Assembly: GCF_000745475.1 (NCBI RefSeq)
Contig: NZ_JQJJ01000010.1
Location: forward strand, 248,001 to 312,000
Direction: 5' to 3'
Origin: Allobosea sp. UNC402CLCol
Lineage (GTDB): Bacteria; Pseudomonadota; Alphaproteobacteria; Rhizobiales; Beijerinckiaceae
DNA: 64,000 nucleotides
Part shown: positions 41,426 through 49,957 of the stretch, piece by piece
Position numbering within the stretch: the stretch's first letter is position 1
Layout of the letters: every line of letters starts with the position of its first letter
Program-made: the position numbers and the translations under genes
Notes under the pieces: model-generated
What the model saw: the letters and a program-made list of their open reading frames with translations, nothing else
Told to the model about the DNA's origin: nothing
The model's database searches: none

Positions 41426-42865
41426 TCACGCCTTCGCGACATGCTCCTGCGCGACGAAGGCGATGCGGACCATGTTGGTCGCGCCCGGCGTGCCGAAGGG
41501 AACGCCGGCGACGACGATCACCCGGTCGCCGATCTTGGCGTAATGCTCGCGCACTGCGAATTTGCAGGCGCGGAAGGCCATGTCGTCCGCGTCGCTGGCG
41601 TCCTTGGTGACGATGGCGTGGACGCCCCAGACCAAGGTGAGGCGTCGCGCCGTGGCGCGGTTCGGCGTCAGGGCGATCACGGTCGAATTGGGGCGTTCGC
41701 GCGCAATGCGGAAGGCGGTGGAGCCGGACGAGGTCCAGGCGCAGATCGCCTTGAGGTTCAGCGTCTCGGCGATCTCGTGGGAAGCCTTGGCGATGGCGTC
41801 GGCGCCGGTGGCCTCCGGCTCGTTGCGCTGCGAATCGAGGATCGAGCGGTAGACCGCGTCGTTTTCGACCTCCTCGGCGATGCGGTTCATCATCGTCACC
41901 GCCTCGACGGGATACTGGCCGGCAGCGCTCTCGGCCGAGAGCATCACCGCGTCGGCGCCCTCGAAGACCGCGGTCGCGACGTCGGAGACCTCGGCGCGGG
42001 TCGGCACCGGGCTCGTGATCATGCTTTCGAGCATCTGGGTCGCGACCACGACCGGCTTGCCCTTGAGCCGGGCCATGCGGGTCAGCCGCTTCTGCGTGCC
42101 CGGCACCTTCTCCAGCGGCATCTCGACGCCGAGATCGCCACGCGCGACCATGATCGCGTCGGAGGCGTCGATGATCTCCTCCATCCGCGCGACGGCCTGC
42201 GGCTTCTCGATCTTGGCGAGCGCCAGTGCCCGGCCGCGCACGATCTTGCGCAGCTCCGCCATGTCCTCCGGCCGCTGCACGAAGGAGAGCGCGATCCAGT
42301 CGACACCGACCTCAGCGGCGACCTCGGCATCGGAGCGGTCCTTCTCCGTCAGCGCCGAAACCGGAATGACCGTGTCGGGCAGGCTGACGCCCTTGCGCGA
42401 GGAGAGCCGGCCGCCGATCAGCACCTTCGTCACGGCCTGCTCGGGCGTCGCCTGCTCGACGATGAGGCGCAGCTTGCCGTCGTCGAGAATGAGATGGTGC
42501 CCCGGCTCGAGCGCGCTCAGGATTTCCGGATGGGGCAGGTAGACGCGGTTCACGTCGCCCGGAGCGGGGTCGGAATCGAGGATGAAGCGCGCGCCCTTCT
42601 CGAGCATGGCGCCGCCATCGCCGCCGAAGGAGCCGACGCGCAGCTTCGGCCCCTGCAGATCGGCGAGAATGCCGACCGGCCGGCGGAACTTCGCCTCCAG
42701 CCCGCGCAGCATCGCGACCTTGTCATGGAGCGTCTCGCGCTGGGTGTGGCTCATATTGATGCGGAAGACGTCGACGCCGGCCTCGAACAGCTTGGCGCAC
42801 ATCTCCTCGGTCGCGGAGGCGGGGCCCAGCGTGGCAATGATCTTGATCCGGCGTTCGCGCTTCAT
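41426..42865 (-). CDS. pyk: Pyruvate kinase
   Basis: 479 residues, normal length. The N-terminus RIKIIATLGPAS is diagnostic; IEKPQAVARMEEIIDASDAI near 216-235 contains the catalytic Lys and metal-binding residues, and ARGDLGVEMPLEKVPGTQKR follows near 239-258. The C-terminal domain carries AIVVVAGVPFGTPGATN-like sequence near the end. It transfers phosphate from phosphoenolpyruvate to ADP. It is followed by repeat copy 1 and preceded by the DUF1036 gene, a neighbourhood common in Rhizobiales. Confidence 0.97.
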   Translation of the reverse strand: MKRERRIKIIATLGPASATEEMCAKLFEAGVDVFRINMSHTQRETLHDKVAMLRGLEAKFRRPVGILADLQGPKLRVGSFGGDGGAMLEKGARFILDSDPAPGDVNRVYLPHPEILSALEPGHHLILDDGKLRLIVEQATPEQAVTKVLIGGRLSSRKGVSLPDTVIPVSALTEKDRSDAEVAAEVGVDWIALSFVQRPEDMAELRKIVRGRALALAKIEKPQAVARMEEIIDASDAIMVARGDLGVEMPLEKVPGTQKRLTRMARLKGKPVVVATQMLESMITSPVPTRAEVSDVATAVFEGADAVMLSAESAAGQYPVEAVTMMNRIAEEVENDAVYRSILDSQRNEPEATGADAIAKASHEIAETLNLKAICAWTSSGSTAFRIARERPNSTVIALTPNRATARRLTLVWGVHAIVTKDASDADDMAFRACKFAVREHYAKIGDRVIVVAGVPFGTPGATNMVRIAFVAQEHVAKA

Positions 42866-42942
42866 CGTCTTCCCCCGCGGCCGGCTCCAAGCCCGCCGCC
42901 ATCTCTGTCGTTTCGTGCGGCCTGGTCCCGTTCGGCCCGGCC

Positions 42943-43389
42943 TCAGGGCCGGGGCGGGGCCCCGCCGGTGGTGTCGGTGAGCTGGATGGTCCAGCTCTTC
43001 TGCTCGCCCGTATCGACCTCGAAGAAACCGGCGCGATCATAGCCGCGCGCCAGGCAGTCCTCGATGCCGCGAATCGTGAATTCCTTGTTGCGCACGCACA
43101 TGACGGATTTGCCCGTCCATTCGCCGCCCTTGTCGTAATCGACGGCGTGCACATAGTAATAACGCGCGGCCAGCGTGCCACGCAGTAGCGTCTCGCAGCC
43201 GCGCGGGCTGATGTTCCACCAGCCCTCGGTCGTCCAGCCCTGCGCGTCGCGATAGCCGATGGCGACGCCGATGCGGCTCGTGGTGGTGTTGCACATGCGC
43301 AGATCGGCCTTGGCCGGCAGCGCGCCCAGGAGCAGGAAGGCGGCGCCGACGGCCCATGCAAAGGCGGCCGTTCGAGGATGTCCGGGCAT
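42943..43389 (-). CDS. DUF1036 secreted protein
   Basis: 148 residues from the ATG at 43389 (a GTG at 43395 that overlaps the upstream stop would add two residues). A signal peptide ends near residue 28 (PAKA). The DUF1036 fold follows, with four Cys (in LRMCNTTTSRIGVAIGYRD, RGCETLL, VMCVRN and DCLARGYDRAGF) likely forming disulfides. DUF1036 proteins are periplasmic and of unknown function. It sits between pyk and glycerate kinase. Confidence 0.88.
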   Translation of the reverse strand: MPGHPRTAAFAWAVGAAFLLLGALPAKADLRMCNTTTSRIGVAIGYRDAQGWTTEGWWNISPRGCETLLRGTLAARYYYVHAVDYDKGGEWTGKSVMCVRNKEFTIRGIEDCLARGYDRAGFFEVDTGEQKSWTIQLTDTTGGAPPRP

Positions 43390-43391
43390 TC

Positions 43392-44696
43392 TCACGGTTC
43401 GATCAGGATCACGCGGCAGTCATTGACGTTCGTCAGGGTCGGTCCCGGCTGCAGCAAATCGCCGAGCGCTTCGAAGAAGCCGGTCGAATCGTTGTCGGCG
43501 AGGGATCGGGCAGGATCAAGGCCGATCGCGGCCGCGCGCGTCAATGTCTGGGGATCGATGACGGCGCCGGCCGGGTCGGTCGCCTCGCCGCCGCCGCCAT
43601 CGGTGCCATCCGTATCGCCGGCGAGCGCGACGATGCCCGCCTCTCCGCCAAGCGCGATGGCGAGCGCCAGCGCATATTCCTGGCTCGGGCCGCCGCGGCC
43701 GGAGCCACGCAGGGTCACGGTCAATTCGCCGCCGGAGAGGATCGCGGCGCGCCGGCCCTCGGCCTTCAGGCGCCTGGCCATGTCGGCATGGGCGGCGGCG
43801 ACCTCGCGGGCCTCGCCCTCCAGATCCGCGCCGAGATCGATCACCTCATAGCCGGCCGCCTCGGCGGCGGCGCGGGCAGCGGCGAGCGCATCGGCTGGGC
43901 GGGCGATGATGCGGAACGCGCTGTTGGCGAAGGCGGGGTGGCCGGGCTTCGGCGTCTCATTGGCGTCGTCGTCGATGAGGGCGCGGGCGGCCGGCGGCAG
44001 ATCGAGCCCGTAGCGGGCGACGATGGCGCGGGCGTCCGCCATCGTGCTCGGATCGGGCACGGTCGGGCCCGAGGCGATGGCGGCGGGATCGTCGCCGGGG
44101 ACGTCGGAGATGGCGAGGGTCAGGAGCCGGGCCGGCGCGGCAGCGAGCGCGAGCCGGCCGCCCTTGATGCGCGAGAGCCGCTTGCGGACGATGTTCATCT
44201 CGCCGATCGGCGCGCCGGAGCGCAGCAGCGCCTTGGTCACGGCCCGCTTCTCGGCGAGCGTCAGCTGGCCGGCGGGCGCGACCCAATTGGCCGAGCCGCC
44301 GCCGGAAAGCAGGACGAGCACAAGGTCGTCGGCTGTCGCGGAGGCTGCGAGTTCGAGCGCGCGGCCGGCGCTGGCGACGCTGCCTTCGTCCGGCACCGGA
44401 TGGCCGGCGGCCACCATCGGGATCAGCCGGGTCGGCGCGGTATAGCCGTGGCGGGCGACGGCGTGGCCGGTGAGACGCTCGGGCGGCAGGCCGCCCTCGA
44501 GGTAATGCGCCTCCGCCAGCGCCGTCATGCTGCCGGCGGCCTTGCCGGCGGCGAGCAGGATCAGGCGGCCCCGTTCCGGGGCGGGCGGCAGATGCTGCGG
44601 CAGGCAGCCCGAAGGATGCGCGCGCGCCACGGCGGCATCGTAGATCGTCCGCGCGGTCAGGCGCAGTACACTGATGTCGATCGATGATGGCCGCAC
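43392..44696 (-). CDS. Glycerate 2-kinase / hydroxypyruvate-reductase-type MOFRL protein
   Basis: 434 residues from a GTG start. It belongs to the glycerate kinase type 2 family: RGRLILLAAGKAAGSM near 43-58 binds nucleotide, LSGGGSANW near 124-132 contributes phosphate binding, and the C-terminal MOFRL domain includes GGELTVTLRGSGRGGPSQEY (about residues 315-334), the conserved ending segment. It converts D-glycerate to 2-phosphoglycerate; older annotations call it hydroxypyruvate reductase. Its position next to pyk fits entry of glycerate into lower glycolysis. Confidence 0.92.
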   Translation of the reverse strand: MRPSSIDISVLRLTARTIYDAAVARAHPSGCLPQHLPPAPERGRLILLAAGKAAGSMTALAEAHYLEGGLPPERLTGHAVARHGYTAPTRLIPMVAAGHPVPDEGSVASAGRALELAASATADDLVLVLLSGGGSANWVAPAGQLTLAEKRAVTKALLRSGAPIGEMNIVRKRLSRIKGGRLALAAAPARLLTLAISDVPGDDPAAIASGPTVPDPSTMADARAIVARYGLDLPPAARALIDDDANETPKPGHPAFANSAFRIIARPADALAAARAAAEAAGYEVIDLGADLEGEAREVAAAHADMARRLKAEGRRAAILSGGELTVTLRGSGRGGPSQEYALALAIALGGEAGIVALAGDTDGTDGGGGEATDPAGAVIDPQTLTRAAAIGLDPARSLADNDSTGFFEALGDLLQPGPTLTNVNDCRVILIEP

Positions 44697-44926
44697 GCCG
44701 CGCCTCGCCCCCGCGCCGCCCGTCGAGGGCGGTTGTTTATGGCCGAGTCTTAGGCCGGGGGCGCGCGCGCGTCATCTGCCTTTTGATGATGTAATCATAC
44801 TTTTGAAGCGGCCGCGGCATCGGATCTGTTGAAGGACGCGCCGCTGCGAAGCGTTGCGGCTTGACGCCCGGACCCGTTCCGGGCGAACGCTGCCGGCCGA
44901 ATTTTACGATCCCGGAAGGATATGAC

Positions 44927-45169
44927 ATGGACGATCCGGTTCAGGGCGATCAGCTCAAGAGCATCGTCGAGCGCATCGAGCGGCTCGAGGAAGAGAAGAA
45001 GACGATCGCCGACGACATCAAGGAGGTCTATGCCGAGGCCAAGGGCAACGGCTACGACGTCAAGGTGCTGCGCAAGGTCGTCGCGCTGCGCAAGCGCGAC
45101 CTCGAGGAGCGCAAGGAGGAGGAGGCGATCCTCGACCTTTATCTCCAGGCGGTCGGCGAGACGGTCTGA
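44927..45169 (+). CDS. gapR: GapR family DNA-binding protein (DUF2312)
   Basis: 80 residues from the ATG at 44927, with a GGAAGG ribosome site; the 22 codons upstream are discarded as the region is not family-like. The protein is almost entirely helical: [20 protein letters not shown] near 11-30 and [20 protein letters not shown] near 49-68, a basic coiled coil. In Caulobacter, GapR is a nucleoid-associated protein that tracks overtwisted, positively supercoiled AT-rich DNA and supports replication. It is monocistronic with a strong terminator 20 bases after the stop. Confidence 0.95.
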   Translation: MDDPVQGDQLKSIVERIERLEEEKKTIADDIKEVYAEAKGNGYDVKVLRKVVALRKRDLEERKEEEAILDLYLQAVGETV

Positions 45170-45188
45170 GCCTCGACAGAGAATACTG

Positions 45189-45224
45189 AAACGCCGCTCG
45201 AGAGATCCCGAGCGGCGTTTGCTT
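45189..45224 (+). terminator. Intrinsic terminator after gapR
   Basis: A perfect 12-bp stem, AAACGCCGCTCG (45189-45200) with CGAGCGGCGTTT (45209-45220), eight-base loop, followed by GCTTTT. Confidence 0.88.
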
Positions 45225-45293
45225 TTCAAGCGGTTCGTTCAGGCGACGAAACGCAGCCCGGTCCGTCCGGCGCTGCCCGGTCGCGAGCCTCGT

Positions 45294-45881
45294 TCAACGG
45301 TGGGTGCGGAACCGCAGCTCGTCGTCGATGAAGGTCTTCTCCGCAAAGCCGGCCTCATTGGAGCCGAAGGGCATCTGGGCCTTGAGCTCCCAGGAGGCCG
45401 GGATGTTCCATGTCTTGGCCACGTCGGCATCGACGAGCGGATGATAGTGCTGAAGGCTCGCGCCGATACCGGCGTCGGCAAGCGCCGTCCACACCGCCAA
45501 CTGCGCCATGCCGGTCGAATGTTCGGACCAGATCGGGAAGTTGTGCGCGTAGAGCGGGAAATTGGCCTGGAGAGCCTTGACCGGCTCCTGATCCTCGTAG
45601 AACAGCACCGTCCCGGCGCCGCTGGCGAAGCTGTCAAGCTTCTTGCTCGTCGCCTGGAAATCAGCCGCCGGCACGACCGCACGAAGCGCCTCGCTGGCGA
45701 TGTTCCAGAACTTGTCGCTTTCCTTGCCGAAAAGGACGACGGCGCGCGAGCTCTGCGAGTTGAAGCTGGAGGGGGACAGGCGGATCGCGTCCCTGATCAG
45801 GGCATCGACCTGCGTTTCGGAGATCGGCAGGTTCTTGCCGAGGGCATATTGCGTACGGCGCTTCTTAAGCTTGTCGAGCAT
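45294..45881 (-). CDS. Nitroreductase-family oxidoreductase
   Basis: 195-residue FMN-binding protein of the nitroreductase fold, in the subgroup of small oxidoreductases with LSPSSFNSQSSRAVVLFGKE near residues 35-54, where the Ser-rich loop binds FMN phosphate. The C-terminal PFGSNEAGFAEKTF near 171-184 is a typical feature. Members reduce nitro compounds, quinones or enones with NAD(P)H. It is divergent from a LysR gene 191 bases away, so it is its probable target. Physiological substrate unknown. Confidence 0.9.
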   Translation of the reverse strand: MLDKLKKRRTQYALGKNLPISETQVDALIRDAIRLSPSSFNSQSSRAVVLFGKESDKFWNIASEALRAVVPAADFQATSKKLDSFASGAGTVLFYEDQEPVKALQANFPLYAHNFPIWSEHSTGMAQLAVWTALADAGIGASLQHYHPLVDADVAKTWNIPASWELKAQMPFGSNEAGFAEKTFIDDELRFRTHR

Positions 45882-46072
45882 GGCTTCCTCGTAGGTGAAC
45901 GCGGATCACGCTGGCAGGCCGATGAGCCGGAATGGCTTTTCTCGGAACGCACCCTGGGGCGCCCTTCTGCGAAAGCGGGACCTGATGTTCGGTGGTGGAG
46001 AGGTAGCGGTTCACTTGCTGCACCGGAACACCCATAATAGGCACCAGACTGTTGCATCCGGAGGAACGCCCC

Positions 46073-47074
46073 ATGGCGGAGCTCGACGATATCCGCAGCT
46101 TCATCGCCGTCGCCGAGACGGGCGGCTTCGGGCGCGCGGCCCAGATTCTCGGCCTGTCGAAATCCATCGTCAGCCGCCGCGTCAGCAAGCTGGAGGAGGA
46201 GCTCGGCACGCGCCTGCTCAGCCGCACGACGCGGGGAGTGAGCCCGACCGAGGCCGGCAACGAGTTCAAGGCCCGCAGCGAGCGCATCCTGGCGGAGCTG
46301 GAGGAGGCGCGCGAGGCGGTGGCGCAGCAGGCGGGCGGCGTCGCCGGCCGGTTGCGGCTCGCCATGCCGCTGACCTTCGGCAACCGCCATGTCGCGCCAT
46401 TGCTGCGGGAGCTTGCGCTGAAATATCCCCGGCTCGAGATCGACGTGCATGCCAGCGATCAATATGTCGACCTGATCGGCGAGCGGTTCGATGCGGCGAT
46501 CCGGGTCGGGACGCTGAAGGATTCGAGCCTGATCGCCCGGCGCATCGCGCCGGTTCACACTTCTGTTCTCGGCAGCCCCTCCTATTTCGCCCGCAAGGGC
46601 CGTCCCGCGACGCCGCACGATCTCGCCGAGCATGATTGCCTGCTCTACACAGGGACCGCCGAGCAGGAATGGACGTTCCGGATGGGCAAGCGCTGGGTTT
46701 CCGTCCGGCCGCCGGGCCGGTTGCGCTCGGATAGCGGCGAGACCTTGCTGGAATGGGCCGTGGCCGGGCTCGGCCTCGTCGTGCTGCCGAACTTCATCGC
46801 GTCGGACGCGATCCACTCGGGCGCGCTCAAGCACGCGCTGCTGGATTATCCGATGCCGACGCGCGGCCTCTATGTCGTGCGCCCGCCCGGCGCCTTCGTG
46901 CCGGGGAAGGTGCGCGTGCTGATCGACCTGCTCGTCGAGCGCTTCGGCGGCACGCCCTATTGGGACCCCTGCCAGATGGCGATGCAGGAGCGAGGCGTCT
47001 CCCGGGAGGCCCCGTGGGAAAGCGGCGAAGCGGTCGCCAGGGTTGTCGCCGCGCCGGAGCATCAGCCGGCGTGA
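46073..47074 (+). CDS. LysR-family transcriptional regulator
   Basis: 333 residues from the ATG at 46073, preceded by GGAGGA; the ATG at 46052 would add seven residues. The N-terminal helix-turn-helix (IRSFIAVAETGGFGRAAQIL and SKSIVSRRVSKLEEELGTRL, residues about 6-44) is typical of the CrgA-like branch. The long effector domain follows. It is divergent from the nitroreductase gene, so regulation of that gene and possibly of the GST gene downstream is likely. Confidence 0.9.
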   Translation: MAELDDIRSFIAVAETGGFGRAAQILGLSKSIVSRRVSKLEEELGTRLLSRTTRGVSPTEAGNEFKARSERILAELEEAREAVAQQAGGVAGRLRLAMPLTFGNRHVAPLLRELALKYPRLEIDVHASDQYVDLIGERFDAAIRVGTLKDSSLIARRIAPVHTSVLGSPSYFARKGRPATPHDLAEHDCLLYTGTAEQEWTFRMGKRWVSVRPPGRLRSDSGETLLEWAVAGLGLVVLPNFIASDAIHSGALKHALLDYPMPTRGLYVVRPPGAFVPGKVRVLIDLLVERFGGTPYWDPCQMAMQERGVSREAPWESGEAVARVVAAPEHQPA

Positions 47075-47152
47075 TCCGCGGCATCACGCGATTTCGCGTG
47101 GCTTTCGGTGCGGCTTCCGGCAGGCTCGCCTCGTTCCATGGGAGATCGCCTG

Positions 47153-47761
47153 ATGCTGCTGGTCGGTATGCTCGACAGTCCTTATGTGCGCCGCGCCGCC
47201 ATTATCGGCACGCTGCTCGACGTCGCCTTCGAGCATCGCTCGGTGTCGGTGTTCCGGCACATGGATGCGTTCCGCGCGATCAACCCGCTGATCAAGGCGC
47301 CGAGCCTGGTCACCGAGGGCGGCGTGGTCATCAGCGAATCGCTGCTGATCATCCAGCATTTCGAGGATGTCGCCGGCCGCTCGCTCAGGCCGGTCGAGCC
47401 CGTCTCGCGCGAGCGCGACCTGTCGCTGACCGGGATCGGCATCGTCGCGGCCGACAAGGCCGTCGCGATCGAATATGAGCGCAAGCGGCCGGAGGCGCAG
47501 CGCTACGCGCCCTGGCAGGAGCGCATCGTCACGCAGCTCCACACCGCGCTCGACCTGCTCGACGCGGCCGCGCGCGACGGCGCCCTGACGGCGGGACCGG
47601 AGCTTCTGCCCAGCGACATCACCGCCGCCATCGCCTGGGGCTTCTGCTGCTTCGTGATCCCGGACTTCGCGCCGGAGGAGCGCTGGCCCCATCTCGCGAA
47701 GCAGGCCGCCGCCTGCGAGGCGCTGGACGTCTTCAAGGCCTGGCCGATCGACAGGGAGTGA
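47153..47761 (+). CDS. Glutathione S-transferase-like protein
   Basis: 202 residues from the ATG at 47153, which has GGAGA seven bases upstream; the earlier starts are discarded. The N-terminal thioredoxin-like domain has MLDSPYVRRAAIIGTLLDVA with the catalytic Ser region near residues 6-12 and the cis-Pro segment APSLVTEGGVVISESLLIIQ near 47-66, which contacts glutathione. A helical C-terminal domain follows. It is 78 bases after the LysR gene and may be cotranscribed with it. Function beyond family is unknown. Confidence 0.88.
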   Translation: MLLVGMLDSPYVRRAAIIGTLLDVAFEHRSVSVFRHMDAFRAINPLIKAPSLVTEGGVVISESLLIIQHFEDVAGRSLRPVEPVSRERDLSLTGIGIVAADKAVAIEYERKRPEAQRYAPWQERIVTQLHTALDLLDAAARDGALTAGPELLPSDITAAIAWGFCCFVIPDFAPEERWPHLAKQAAACEALDVFKAWPIDRE

Positions 47762-47768
47762 GGGCGCG

Positions 47769-47870
47769 GCGTCACTCTCGGGCGACCGCAGGGCGACCCG
47801 AGAGTCTCGGACCGAAGGAGGCTCCGGGACAAGCGCGTCCGGAGATGCTCGGGTCAAGCCCGAGCATGAC
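47769..47870. repeat. Interspersed double-hairpin repeat, copy 2 (reverse orientation)
   Basis: ACTCTCGGG (47774-47782) pairs with CCCGAGAGT (47797-47805), and ATGCTCGGG (47845-47853) with CCCGAGCAT (47859-47867) around a five-base loop. Order is reversed relative to copies 1 and 3. It lies in the convergent gap between the GST gene and the DUF882 gene. Confidence 0.8.
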
Positions 47871-47883
47871 GGCGAAACGGCGC

Positions 47884-49671
47884 TCAGTTCTGTACGAAAT
47901 TCGTCGGCAGCGGGCGCACGGCCGGGCCGGTGAAGGCGCCGGGCTTGGCGTCGATCGGGTCGCCATGGCTGAAGCCGAGCGCCGCAGCGGGGCTTGGACC
48001 GGCGATCGGGGCGGCGGAGGGCGCCGCCGCGCGTGCACGCGCCGTCGCCACCGCGACCGGCTTGCCGGTGTTGCGGGCCGGCCGGACGACCGTGGCGAAC
48101 AGCGAATCGAGACCCGAGCGGTCCATGCCGACCGGCTCTTCGGGATCGGCGGCGACCGGTACCGAGCGCTCCGTCGCAGTCACGTAGCTGACGCCGCCTT
48201 CGCGCGGGCGGACCGGCGGCAGGCTCGCGGTGACGAGCCTGCCCTCGATGGCGGGAGAGGCAGTGTTTCCGCCATCGGCCGGGCGCAGGGCGGCGAGCGC
48301 CGCATCGGCGAGGCCGGTCGGCCGGATCGGCGGCAAAGGCGCATTGGCCGGCGTCCCGGCGACGACGAGGCTCTCCGGGGCGGTCATCGCGTCCGGGCGG
48401 CGCGGCGGCAGCGAGGCGAGGACGAGCTTCTGCTCGGCGCCCGGGCCGGTCTGGGCGAAGGCGAGCGGGCCGGCGGCGCCGGGAAGCGATGCGACCTGCA
48501 CCGCCGGCTCGTCAGGCGGCGCGCTCAACCCGCGCGGTCGGGCGAGCGGCAAGGGCGCGTCGATCAGTTGCGGACGATTCTGGGGGGCGGGCTGCGGCGG
48601 CGGGGCCGCGGCGGCGATCGCCGCAGGAGCAGGCTCAGGCTGTGCCTGGGCCGCCTGCACCGGGGCCTGCTGCGGCGCGATGCGCTGCGAGCGTTCGCGC
48701 GTGAGCGCCTGCGCGGCCGGATTGGGCGCGGCGGCGACGGCGAAGCGGCCGCCATCGGCGGCATTGCTGTCGACATAGCCGGTATTGGCATAGGCCATGA
48801 CGGCCGGCTGCTGGCGGGTGCCGCGGCGGCCACGCGCCGCCGGCCGGGCATCGGCCTCCTCGTCGTCACCACCGAAGAGCGAGGCCCACAGGCTCTTGCC
48901 GCCGGAGGACTGGACGGCGCCCTCATCGGCATCGGCCACCGCATAGCCGCCGACCGAGCCGCCGCCCGACAGGATCTCGGCCCTGGCAAGCTCGTAGCCG
49001 GCGAGGGGCTGGCCGTCGGCCGGGATATGCACGGTCTTCTGGTCCGGGAAGAGCCGCACGAGCTGGTCGCGCGTCATGCGCGGCCAGGAGCGCACCGAGC
49101 CGACATCGAGATGGACGAAGGGGGTGTGGGCGTTCGGGTAGAAGCCGACGCCGCCGCGCTGCAGCCGCATGCCGATCTCGCGGATGCGGGCCGTCGGCAC
49201 GTCGGGCAGATAGAAGTCCATCGCCTTGCCGAGCATGTGCTGGCTGTGCTTGGCGACGGCGCGCGAGCGGCGGCGCAGCATGGCGTTGGTGTTGGGCGAG
49301 CGATAGGCGGAGACGACGTGGAAGGGCTGCTCGGAACCGAGCTGGCGCTGAACCTCCCAGACGACGTCGAACAGGCGCGGGTCCATCCGGATCGGCTCGT
49401 CGCTGCGCCAGTCGCGCAGGGCCCAGTTCAGCTTCTCGAGCGCGGAGGAAACGTAGCGACCATCCTGCTTGAAGGTGACGGTCGTCTCCTCCTTGGTATG
49501 CATGTGCAGGATGGTGATGGTGCGCGTGTCACCGTTGGCGACGGCGTTCTGCGTGCCGCGAATGCCGAGCAGGGATGCGGCGACTGCGAGGCAGACCATC
49601 GCGACGCGGCGGCGCGCTGGCTTCGAGCCGAAGCGCAACCAACCTGGAATCGTGGCGTCTGTCCTGCCCAA
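47884..49671 (-). CDS. DUF882/YcbK-type zinc peptidase domain protein with long Pro/Ala-rich tail
   Basis: 595 residues from a TTG start at 49671; an internal ATG (codon 25) is an alternative that keeps the hydrophobic signal segment near residues 25-45. The M15-like DUF882 domain occupies about residues 48-200, with SAYRSPNTNAMLRR and then His145, Asp152 (HMLGKAMDF) and His187 (PFVHLDV), a complete metal triad as in murein endopeptidases. The remaining 390 residues are low-complexity, Pro/Ala-rich and probably disordered or periplasm-spanning. It is followed by the L,D-transpeptidase gene upstream, both being peptidoglycan-linked. Confidence 0.88.
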   Translation of the reverse strand: MGRTDATIPGWLRFGSKPARRRVAMVCLAVAASLLGIRGTQNAVANGDTRTITILHMHTKEETTVTFKQDGRYVSSALEKLNWALRDWRSDEPIRMDPRLFDVVWEVQRQLGSEQPFHVVSAYRSPNTNAMLRRRSRAVAKHSQHMLGKAMDFYLPDVPTARIREIGMRLQRGGVGFYPNAHTPFVHLDVGSVRSWPRMTRDQLVRLFPDQKTVHIPADGQPLAGYELARAEILSGGGSVGGYAVADADEGAVQSSGGKSLWASLFGGDDEEADARPAARGRRGTRQQPAVMAYANTGYVDSNAADGGRFAVAAAPNPAAQALTRERSQRIAPQQAPVQAAQAQPEPAPAAIAAAAPPPQPAPQNRPQLIDAPLPLARPRGLSAPPDEPAVQVASLPGAAGPLAFAQTGPGAEQKLVLASLPPRRPDAMTAPESLVVAGTPANAPLPPIRPTGLADAALAALRPADGGNTASPAIEGRLVTASLPPVRPREGGVSYVTATERSVPVAADPEEPVGMDRSGLDSLFATVVRPARNTGKPVAVATARARAAAPSAAPIAGPSPAAALGFSHGDPIDAKPGAFTGPAVRPLPTNFVQN

Positions 49672-49896
49672 TCTGTCTGACCCGTCTCGGTGCCCCCGCC
49701 GAAGCGGTATGGTGAACGTGAACGAACAGTTGCGGAGAAGCGTTAACGACCCGTTAGCAAGCCGCCCAGCGCCGCGCCAGGAATTTCTGGGAACGTTTGG
49801 CTAAAGACGGATCGTGGCGAAAAGGTGCCCAACCGGCGGCCGGGCCCCAATTCGGCCGGATTCTCCACAAACGGGAGTCGGTTCGATGATCTGCGC

Positions 49897-49937
49897 CCTC
49901 GTCCCGAGCGGCCGCGGCGCGGCTGCTCGGGACGAGG
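49897..49937 (-). terminator. Strong hairpin after the L,D-transpeptidase gene
   Basis: A perfect 13-bp stem, CCTCGTCCCGAGC (49897-49909) with GCTCGGGACGAGG (49925-49937), surrounds a 15-base GC-rich loop. It begins about 20 bases after the transpeptidase stop at 49958. No T-run follows, so it may end or protect the transcript. Confidence 0.5.
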
Positions 49938-49957
49938 CCGAGAGATCCGGCGAGCCG

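Noticed and set aside
43957..44445. Overlapping frames inside the glycerate kinase gene
   Set aside because: Shadows of a clear MOFRL-family coding sequence on the minus strand.
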